This document shows, piece by piece, positions 14,401-25,300 of a stretch of DNA of 64,000 nt (positions within the stretch are counted from its first letter, which is position 1; the number at the start of each line of letters is the position of its first letter). Under the pieces are notes generated by a model. It was not told the origin of the DNA. It saw only the letters and a list, made by a program, of their open reading frames with translations, and did no database searches. This DNA is from Siphonodentalium dalli (taxonomy: Eukaryota > Mollusca > Scaphopoda > Gadilida > Siphonodentaliidae). The DNA is taken from NCBI GenBank assembly GCA_032622095.1, contig CP136061.1, positions 91,553,845 to 91,617,844 of the forward strand, written 5' to 3'. The position numbers and the translations under genes were made by a program.

Positions 14401-16362
14401 CTTTCAGTCCATATGCCAGGACGCGTTCATCAACGTCACAACCGTATGGACACACCTCCCATAATGTTGAAACATCACGAATCTGGAACACATTGTTAAG
14501 AAAAGAAATTACCAAATTAGCAGACTCTTGCCATAGTGTATATCGCAAGCATATGAACGCATGTGTCACTATATCAATACGAAACGTTGTTATGAAATAT
14601 ATACACACAACTGATTATGTGTGTTCCTGTCGTCAGTTTACCATATGAGTGCAAATGCGCAAAGATAGCACAATTTTCTGCACTAACAGTGAAATACCTC
14701 ATGTGTTATTGTTATGGGTTCGCATGAGTTTCATAAACTTGGGGCCATAGCACCGATGTATGTTCTTTCTTTGAGTGTCTAATTGAACATAACATTTGCT
14801 GTTTGCAGTCATGTTTCACGAACTTATATAGCTATAGTAGTACATGTACCCTGATGTATGTAAGGCAAAATTATAGTAAATACTTGTATGTAGAGGATCT
14901 CACATGAGTTTATATTTTATACGGAATCTATCAACCGAGTTAACTAAATTCGATTTGAGCCGAAGTTCACCGAGGCTCAAACAGAATTTTGTGGATGAGG
15001 TTGATAAATTACGTATAAAGTAGAATGAGTTTGAGATACCTTTTATCACATGATCAAATAAACGTGAAGTATTCATCGAAGACAACTATCATAAACGTCA
15101 GCAATCGCAAGTCATTTAAATAATGGCGTGACGTCATCGCACGTGCTAATATTACACGTGTGTCTTACCAATAATTATGAACCTGTTTTTATGGGTTAAT
15201 TGTGTGATAAATTGTGATATTAAACGTTCGTTTAATAACAGGAAATAGTGCCAGGTAACCCTTGACTTCCGGTCTGTCTTCTATTTACACTCCATATATT
15301 ATGCCTTCCAATATTTTTCCAACCAGCTATAATCATGAAGAGTTTGAAAAGTTATGTCATTATATATACACCATTAAATACATCAACGTGTCTTTATTTA
15401 TCTGGGACTATTTCTTTACACGCGCAAACAATGCACAGTTACATGAAAAGTCATCGCATGTATTATAGAAGCCGATGTTAGTTTAGCGTCCAATTTGTTG
15501 ATTTAAGTAGGTTTTGTCGAGGCTTTAGATCATGTAATACATATAACCTATAACTCGTCCCGGAGTATAGGCTATAGCGGAATTTACAAAGCTCGTCCAC
15601 TACATTGGGTCAGGACCTCAACAAAGGCTCGTCCAGATCTAACTTCCTGGACTCGTTTTGTAACTTCCGCTACAAACTGGGGACTCGTTGTAGATCCTCT
15701 CTTTATTGCACACGCTGACTCCTGGAACATGACAAATGTGGCAAGAATGAAAAAATACCAACCGGTACGATGGCAGTATCAGCATTCTAATAACAATATT
15801 GCCTGTTGGTGAATTTGGATTTAGTTCAAAATAATATGATCATACTGTTGGCACCAATATTTTATTAATCTGAAGGCAATCACATCACACAGGAGTCTTC
15901 ATGTCTTTTCATTACACTTTATGTTAGATATACATGTACAGGCATCTTCAAGTGTAAATTATGGCACTTTCCAAACGTAATAAAACAAGATTACATTCTC
16001 CAGAATTGAAGCAGTGTGTATGTCCTTAGAACAAGTGGATCAATACCCTGTACTTTCATAAGATGTTTTACACTGAATAAATAAATACACATTAGCTTCC
16101 TGGAGTGAATTCCTTTGTGACCTCAGGTCAAGAATCACTATACCGTGTACACATATTACACATGTATGCCTCCACCCCAAAAGTGTCCATTGCACACATG
16201 ACTACCTCCAATATAATTTAGAATAGATGATGTATTTTCTGTTATCCTGTTTTCTCATCATTTCCTTTTCTAGTAGTATTATAAGGAAGCTGAAATTGCA
16301 AGTTATTAAAAGTTTGTGTCCTTGATGTTGATATTGTCTTTGGGTGTGAATAACATTCCAAA

Positions 16363-16393
<31 letters not shown>

Positions 16394-19300
16394 TTTCTAT
16401 AGCGCCTATCCCCCATAAGGGGCCCTAAGCGCTTTACACATTATATAAATACACAATAAATGCACATGCAAAATAATCAATAGATATGTGGAATTATATA
16501 TAATAGTAATCAGATTTTGTTAGTTTTATTCGTGTCGGGGTAGCATCGTCGGAACATATAAGTTTTTAATGCAGATCGAAAAAGAGAGCTCACAGAAAAT
16601 AGTGGATTTGACATTTGCGTCATCATAGTCACGATACAACAGTTCCATTTAATCTCTGATTGTGAATTTTAATTTTACACCTGTCCAAGGAAATTGTCTG
16701 ATGCCTTTTCAAAATGTATTCAGAACCAGTAAATGTCAGATCACAGAGTTGAACTGCTGATAGTTGATTTAGTTATATGAGCAGGATGTAGATCCAAAAT
16801 ATCCCTGAAAATAGAAAATAAAAAATATTAAGTATACAATAATACATACGCAATGCAGACATGATTTTAACAAGTGTGGTTGCACAACTAATCAATTGAT
16901 CAAGTGTATGCTGCATTGTAAGTACTATGGCTTCTTTTCATGGAGTTTGAACTGTTAAATAAAAGGATCGACTAACAGTCCTTTTTTATACCGAGAAGTT
17001 TGAACTACCGAATACAACCATGTAAATTTTTGCTGACATCTAATAGCATTGTTGTCAACATTAAAAATAAACAGTAGTAACTACTAGCTGGGACACCAGG
17101 GGTGCTATTCACCAAGCGAGACTATTTTATAAACCAGGTAGTTTATATGGTAGCGGCTGAACGCAAAGCTATCTTTGCTTTAGCGCAAACGACACACGCT
17201 GTCGATGGTGTGATTGATCCAATCTATCAGATTTGTCACCTGTCAATTGACGCCGTATTACGACTAATTCATGAACACTCACCGGCCACATCGGCATGTA
17301 TAGCGGTATAATTTTTGGGTATAATTGTGTGGAGACTCATGCTTGCGTATATATATCTGCAGAATGAGTTTCAAAGATATTAATGAGGTTTTTTAATTAG
17401 CACAGTGTGAAATGAAGAGCCAAGAAGATAATGTCTCAGAAGAATTTTTTTTGTGTTTTGGTTCTGTTTGGATATTTCCCTGCTATTTCCAAAGAAATTT
17501 CTTTCCATGCATCATTTTTCCGGCGCTGGTGAATAGTGCCGGTTTCTTTGTTCTTTAATATTTTGATTCTTCTCTCCACAATGCCCAAAAAAGTGTTACG
17601 CTCGTCGGCAGTGGGGGGGGGGGGGGGGGGCTGGAAAACAATTGCACATATAGGGCTCAAAAAGGTTTTTTCAGACCCCGAGGGACCCACGACCCCATTT
17701 ATGCAAATTTGTTCCTCCAAATGTTAGGGACCCACCCCCTTTCTCATGTTTTTATAAAAAATTCAGAGTTTTTTAGCCGTTCTTCAATAACTGTGTTAAC
17801 TGCCTTTCAATCCCATTCCACTATCCTTTTTTGGTGCAAAGTGTGTAAAATTAAGACTCAAGCAATAACATCCTTAATCGGTAAAGCACAGGTCAGAAAA
17901 ACGAAAAATAAACTGTATTTCCAGGTGTTTCCTGGTGTTTCCAGTATCTAACAACAATAATAAAGCATTGTGTATGTACACTGTATGTCACAAATTGCCG
18001 TAGACCGCATTATAGCCTTAATATATCGAGCGTGTTTAGTCTGACAGAGAACATTGGCCAGTGTAAATAGTTCAGGGGTTCTACAATTATTTGTGCATGA
18101 TCAAAGAACTCTTTAGTCTTATCCACCGGGGTGGGTGAGGAGGGGAATTGTTTTGGTTAGGTATACACATATATATATGGTTATTATACCCCCGATATTA
18201 GTCGGCGGGTATATAGTTGACGTCTCGAGCCGTCCGTGCGTCCGTCCGTACAAACATTTTGCATCATAACTCAAGAGTCGATCGGTTGTCATATTTTGAT
18301 GTTCTATGACATATGACGGACCAGAAATGATTGTGAGTACCAATGCCTACCAGAGTTATCCATGGGCCCTGTTTATGAAATCCAATCCGTACAAAGTTTT
18401 TGCCATATAAGTTGAAGTGTCGAATTTTGAAGTGGTTTGGTATGGTGATAGACCTGAATGATACGGGAAGGATGTATGCATATATTACTGCATATCACAG
18501 GTTTTGCCTGTCGATGCATACCAGAGCTACCAACTTGGTTCCATCCGTAAACACATTTTGCATTATTATAACTCAACCATTTGTATGTATATTTGTGCTC
18601 TAGAGTCTGCAGTATAGTCTCAGTCAGATTTTATTCTTGATTTTAGTTTGAACTTTGAAGACATTGAGGAATGTCATTTCTCAAAGCATCTGAATGCATC
18701 ATATTATTTCAGTTCATCTATTTGTAAGCGATAACAGTATACAATTAGTATTGTAGTTTAGTCTTGTTGAGCAGTATTTAATTATATAAGCTTCAAGATG
18801 AAGTTCGTAAATTCAAGGAGAATAGCGTCACCTTCAGTTGGGATTGTCTGAACAATAAACAGTAACGGCCATTCATCATAACCAATTCAGTTTTATTTGG
18901 ATAAGTGCTGCAAATTAACATTACATGCAATCATTAAAAAGATGAGAAATAACCAGAAGGAATGAATTTGATTGCATGCCAGAACAAGACAGTATTTCAG
19001 ACATTAGAAATTTATGAGATACCCTTTTCAATTGTTATGCAACAATCGGGTCAATGATATCTAGTCATCATTGAGTATTCACCATGTAGTATTTGTGATA
19101 CAGTTTTTTTTATTTTATAACTATTATTCGGGTAATACAACTGGGTAATACATTATTTTGTTTTACTAAATTACGGTTTTCCACTGAGAAGTGGGACGGG
19201 ATCCTGTGAAATCCAGAATGTTGCTAAATCTGAGGCTAAATAGTCACTATAGCTGTCTATATAGCCATATGACAACAAACATGAAACTAACATGCTTACA

Positions 19301-22300
19301 AACAACATTACATGGTCAGTACTTGTAAATTTTTGAAAAAAAAAACATTTTGGAAAGAAAATTACAAGCACGATTGTTTCGGCCTCTGGACCACCCACCC
19401 ACCCCGGCCCTATATACGGATTTTTTGTGTGGACCCCCTCATGTCGCCGGTGGTATATTTTGCCCCACGTCCTTTTCCTCGGTAGCTCATTGTTGAAATG
19501 TGTACAAACGTGTACTGTTACACGCAGCATGTCTATGTGACCGGTGGTCAATCTATGATTGACGCCAATCACCTTGATTGGATAATCCTATATGGCGCGG
19601 CGATGTCTTCTCATCGATATGTCCACCGATAGCTTCGCATTGAGCGTCGCCTCGTAAAACTACGTGGACTATATTATAAAACCAGCCGGTGAATAGCACC
19701 CCAGGAGTTTGCTTTAATGAGTGTTAAATAAGTATTGTGCCTACAAGTCATCCAAGCTAATTATTAGTGTATCTTTGATTTACCGCACCTATTCCATGAG
19801 ACACCTGGGAAAGTTCCCACTACATATATTCTAAGCTGATGACAAACGCTCTTTATTGCTAATTATTAGTGCCACTTTAAAATCATCTGAGAAACACAGC
19901 ACCTATCCCACGACAATCCATGGGTCACGTTACAGTACCCCTGTGTATTAATTTTCCTACATATATTATCTTCTAAGCTATTACTACTACTAAGCTGATG
20001 CTATTTATTAACCCTTTCCTAACTGGAGCTTCCTGAAATATTCAGCCCTCATGATTGGTGTTTGGGATGTTCCCGGGAAGATTCGGAAGGGCAGTATGCT
20101 CTCCACTACAACCCGCTTGTTGGATGTTCACATTTCGACGAAGAGCGTTGATTGGGTGTCTCGTGGTTGATGTGTTTCTTTGGTCTTTGGTCTTGGTCTT
20201 TGGTCTTGTGCTTGCAGGAGGCATTGTTGTCGTTGGGAGGAATTGATTATGTGGGGTGACGGGATGGGCTATATGGGCGTCTCTCAGATAGCTTACATCC
20301 CGCCGGCTCGATTCATGGAGGATCTGCATGGGTGTCGGTGATGTCGTTGCTAAATGTTGGGGTTGATGGCAGTGACTTGGTTGAGGTCAGTCTGTTTTTC
20401 TTGCTTTGGTCTTTTTATTTTGTTCTGGAAGTGTTGTTGGAGTCGTTGAGAGGGGCGGTGGCAGGAAGAAGAGGCGGCTGAGGCTTGGTGTTGTAGGACC
20501 TGTAAAGGTAGATAAGAGGATATGTGTAGTTAATTGAATACATAAATATCGGTGTCGGGTTTGACTGTTGTCGTGAGAAAAATTACTATGTTGCGTTCTT
20601 TATAAAATAGGTCAGTAGATAACCTATTGTTTTGAAAAACAACAAAAGTTCCTTGTTTGTTATATTCCATGTTCCAGCCCTAACTGTCAGTATATGCTGA
20701 TGGCAGGATAAGACTACTCTCTAATACCGATGCATAGCCACTCTAATGTATTATTTATAGAGTTTAATTAACGTTTCCGGATTAAGTCCCCATGTGGTGC
20801 CTCTGAGCATTCTGAGCAGTCCTATTTTTTGCTTGGCTTTGGTTGCGACATTGCCGATGTGGGCTTTGAAATTTAATCTGTGGTCTAATGTTATGCATAA
20901 AAGTGTGGTTTCCTGGGATTGCTCAAAATGCTCGCAAAAAATAGACAGTTTATGTTTAGGATTAGCGCGTTTTCTTTTAAAAATTATTAATTGCGTTTTT
21001 TTCGCGTTTAATTTGACGCGCCATTTAGAGCACCAGCTTTCGAGATCGTTCAGTTGTTTTTGGAGCCTTTTTTCTAGTTTCTTTGGGTTACCTCCCGTGG
21101 TCCAGATGCCCAGGTTGTCTGCGAATTGCGACATTTACACATTGTAGACCGGGTTATTGGGTATATCGTTGACATAAATTAAAAATAGTAACGGGCTGAG
21201 TACCGATCCTTGTGGAGTGCCTGCTTTGAGATTTACATTATCCGATATTTCGTCACCGATTCTGACTTTGATTGTTCGTTGCATTAAAAATGAAGAAAGT
21301 AGTCTTAGCATTTTTGTTGGGATGTTGGTAGTGGTCATGAGTTTATAGCGAAGTCCATGATCCCATACCGAGTCAAATGCCTTTTCGACGTCGAGGAAGG
21401 TTGCAGCCCCATACCAGCCCCGGTTTATTGCCGTGCGCATATCTTCAACAAAACGGTAAATATGTTCGGTTCCTTCGCGGCCCCTTCTGTATGCTCTTTG
21501 AAATTTGTTTAAAAAGTTTTGATTTTCAAGATATTATGAAAGCCGTGTGCTGATTATTCTTTCAAAACGTTTACCGATCGATTGGAGCAGACAGATGGGC
21601 CTAAAGTTGGTCGCGATTGAGTGGTCTTTGCCTGGTTTGGGGATCATAACACCTATCGCGGATTTCCACGCTCGGAAAATAGCCATGTTGTAAACATTTA
21701 TTATAGATAACCTTAAGTCTTTAAAATAGGGCATCCGGTCCCTGTTTGATAATGCCGAAGGTGATTTCATCTTCGCCCGGGACTTTATTGTGTTTATCGC
21801 GTTTGAGGCAGTCTTGTATTTCCTGGGTCGAGATTTCTTTTGCGAGTGCGTGATCGTCGTCGTGTTCCTTGATATGTTTATTTAAGTGCACGAACGTTTG
21901 TTTATTATCTTTTATGTGGTTAATTACTTCGGTTCTAAAATTTTCGCAAAAGTTGTCGCCTTTATGGATTTGGTGAATATTTTGTAGTGATGTGGCGAAA
22001 ATACGGGCTTTATCAGACTCGCTTGTAAAATATTCGTCGTTCTCGTCTTTAAGCGGTTTGTCGTTTTTTTTATTTGGCTTGGCCTGTTAGAATTTTAAAT
22101 GTTTTCCAAAATTGTTTGTCTGGGTTTCTGTCACCTAGCGCTGTGGTTTACGCGTTCCCATGATTCACGTTTTTCTGTTTTGACTGTTTTTTTGACTTGT
22201 CTTGTTAGGTTATTATATATGGTTTTATAATCCTTATCGTTTGTGTGCTTTTGCATTAATCTGCATGTTTTGCATTTGAGGCGAATTAGTTCCAGTGTTG

Positions 22301-25300
22301 CTTTAGATACTCTCCATGTGTTCTGTTTTATACGCTTTTTGTGGCACGCAATGTCGATGGCATTTTTTTAAGTTTCTGAAATTGCGTTCGCTGCTATATC
22401 AATATCCTTTGGGGATTCTATATCCATTTGATCCAAATGTACGTTTATGTAATCTCTGAATTTAGTCCAGTCTGCATTTTTAGGTTACGTTTGATGATGT
22501 CTTTATTCCTTTGGGAATTTGCATTATTAATGAAGAGTTCGATTGGATAATGGTCACTCCCTACATCGAAGCCAATTGTGCAATTATTTATTGTTTCGCG
22601 ATCGATGGGGTAGCTATTGCATAGTCTAGCATATCCCATGGGTTTGTTTTTGCGTCGTGGTGAGTGGCTATGCCTTTGTTGTTAAGAAGAACTAGATCCG
22701 TTTATTCTACTATGTTAAATAGCGCGTCACCATATATATCTGTTTTGCTGCATTTATAGACTAAATGTTTAGCGTTGAGGTCACCCATGAATATGCAGTT
22801 ATTATATTTATCTACAAAATGTTAAACGTATTTAATTGCGGGGGAGTTTTGGCAGGTTGGATATATAGGGAAATTAGGGTTGTTTTTATGTTTTTGATGG
22901 TAATCTGAATTGCTATGACTTCATCGGTAAGGTTGCTCGAATTTATTAATTTATATTTGATATGATGTCTGACTAGGATCGCTACTCCTCCGCCAGCCGA
23001 GGATCTGTCTTTTCTGAGCGTATTGAAGCCGGGAAAAGTGAATGTAATATTATTGCCAAGCCTAGTTTCGTTAACGGTGAGTATATACATTTTGTTGTCT
23101 TCCACATATTCAATTAATTCTTGTTTGCGGGCTCTAATTCCGTTGACGTTTATATGTGCTATGTTAAGATTATTATTAGTCACGAATGAGAAATTAATAA
23201 TTGAAAATTTACGGTTTATTAAGAGTTTATTTACTGCTTATTTATATGGTGTCCTTTTTGAGGTTCTTGTTATGGAACGAAATAAGGCCCGTTGATACAT
23301 CGGTTTTGTAGTATTTGTTGACGGTTTTACTGACCATTAGTATAATGTCAGTTTGTGCGCTTTCTGTGCTTTTGTGCCGTATTTTGTGAGATTCGAAACA
23401 GACATGTGGCAAGTGTATTGGCAAGTCTGAGCGCGTCGGTAGATTCGGCCGGTTTTTTTGGCAATAGTCGCGTACGACAATTTCCTGTTTTCGGCACCTC
23501 TGATCACGAGAAGGTATTTGGGACAGCCTCTGAACGTGGTGGCGTGACTACCGTTGGAATTTGAACATTCTAATTGCTGATCGTCGATATGGCAGTTGTT
23601 GAAGAGGAATATTCTGACAGGAAGGCCAATTGGAAACAGGGGAGAGCTGAGAGACGCCCGGCTCCCCCACTCGGCCTCAACCCGGCGATACCACCACCAG
23701 AAGCAGAGACGCCGATGTCACCCCGGTTGTCTCTGCTATCGTCACCGAGGTCAACCGAACTATCAATATTTTTTGTGAGTTATCTGAAAATGTCTCGTCT
23801 CAGACTGTCACCAGCCTCCAGGCTAGGTAACGGAACGCGGATATCACCACCGACGCTCCTGTCGCTGACTTCGATGTAGAGATGGACACATTTACACCTG
23901 CGACACCGGAGTACCAACACATACCGGTGTCCTCCATCTCCACCACCAGCAGCAACATCAGCAGCAAATCCACAATTTCCATCAGGTCGGATGCTGAACG
24001 GGATGACATGATAGACAAGCTCTTAAAAGAACCCGACTACGATGGAAACATAAGAATCGCCGAGGCATGTAATGCTTACCACGACAGCAGAAATAAAAAA
24101 AACCAGCAACAACAAAGCTCTCGACGACGCATCACGAACAAAAACAACAACAACACCAATCGATAGGGGAAAAAAAGAAAGCAAAAATGAACAAATCAAG
24201 GTCTAGACCACTTCCTGCTGCGGGGGTATGAAAGTCAACAACACTCTTCAGCAACAACACAGCATCCAACAAGCGGGTTGTAGGGGAGGGCATACTGCCC
24301 TACCATATCTTCCCGGGAATCATCCCAAACTCCAAATCATCAAAAAAGTCCTTCCCATCTGGCAGGGAGTGGAGCGAGGCAGTCATCATTTGCTTTGTCT
24401 GTATTAGTTCCTCTCTGTCAGACGTTAACACGAGTGAGTTGTGTGGTCGCGACTTTGGGTGCAGCTGCCCTCGTGTTAATGCCGGCCTGAGTGAGACGGT
24501 TTTGGATTAGGCTCAGGACGGATTATGGAGCTAATCCCCGACGCTGCGTTAGCTGCAATGCAAAGAAGTCAGATTGTTGACACTGTTAGTTGGAATCTCC
24601 AAGTTAACGGGGGCTATCTGGTTCTTTGCATTGAATTCCGGACAGAGTATGCTGGTATCCAGAGGTCTTCTGCCCGGGCAGGAATGCCGAGACCTGCCGT
24701 AACATGAAGAAGATGAAGACAGCGCCTCCGAAGAGAAAGACACCAGCTCGACGGAGAAGGGACGCCGCCAGACGGGCGAAGTGGAAGAAGAAGATGGGGG
24801 TGATCGTTGATCTGCCGGTCACCCCTCCCCGTGTGGTTCAGTCGACGTCCAGTGTCACAGCCGGTAGGTCGGAGTTATCTGAGAGACGCCCAGACGACCC
24901 GACCTGCATGGAGAATCGTACCAGCTAGCAGGGACTCCGTGGATCTGCCGGAGGTCCCTGATGTCGTCATCGATGCGAGCGGAGAAAGGGAGCAGGATAC
25001 CACCCCTGCTGTTCCTGCCGACAGCTTCGAGGTGGAGTTGGACAGCTTGCCACCAAGGACACCGGAGTTCCATCTTATCCCGGTGTCCCCCATCTCTACC
25101 AGTAGCAACAACAACAACACGGAGAACACCACCACGTGCAGCTCTACCGCCTCCAATGAAGAAATCCGACAATGGGCTTATGACATCAGAGAAAAGTAAA
25201 GAAAAGAGACTGGAGAAGCCAATGCGGCAACTGAGAGAGCAATGGTATTAGCAACAACTCCAACAACAACAGAACAAACAAAAATCCAACAAAGAAAAAA

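Larger units (their letters stand above)
11150..14670. repeat. diverged tandem duplication array, 4-5 copies of 0.5-1 kb
   Basis: A unit recurs with shared landmarks: GAGAATACTGTACCCAATTA (about 11683, 12391, and variants at 13246, 14288); TCAATGTCGCAACCATATGG with variants; GGACAGACTATTGCCATA; TATGTCGCAAGCATATGAA (11503, 11905, about 12654, 13518, 14540); and ATATACACAAAACCGC. The copies differ by substitutions and indels. The fourth copy is interrupted by the MITE at 13649-14024. No coding capacity was recognised. Confidence 0.8.
17096..19705. mobile_element. PIF/Harbinger-like DNA transposon, degenerate, 2.6 kb
   Basis: The ends are CCAGGGGTGCTATTCACC at the left and GGTGAATAGCACCCCAGG at the right, inverted with one mismatch, with weaker similarity further in (TTATAAACCAGGTAGTTT / TTATAATATAGTCCACGTAG). 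Inside is a minus-strand Myb/SANT-like reading frame, which PIF/Harbinger elements carry beside the transposase. No transposase with a recognisable DDE triad was found; a 133-codon minus-strand frame (19171-19572) remains unassigned. No clean target duplication is visible. It was interrupted by, or grown with, other repeats (18180-18560). Confidence 0.6.
20040..23610 (-). mobile_element. Jockey-like non-LTR retrotransposon (LINE), dead and 5'-truncated
   Basis: On the minus strand the order is: gag-like zinc-knuckle remnant (HATTFRGCPKY, about 23540-23570); AP-type endonuclease (23183-22445); reverse transcriptase (21770-20751); then about 0.7 kb of 3' sequence ending in a box shared with the neighbouring ORF modules (20049-20122). 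This gag-endonuclease-RT order and the RT wording are those of Jockey-clade LINEs. The endonuclease part is frameshifted and the RT has two in-frame stops, so the copy is inactive. Its 5' side stops abruptly at about 23609, where plus-strand module sequence begins. Confidence 0.85.

Noticed and set aside
19171-19572. 133-codon minus-strand frame inside the Harbinger-like element
   Set aside because: I could not match it to a transposase or any domain; kept only as an unassigned frame in the element entry.
20794-21147. 117-codon plus-strand frame
   Set aside because: Antisense shadow of the LINE reverse transcriptase.
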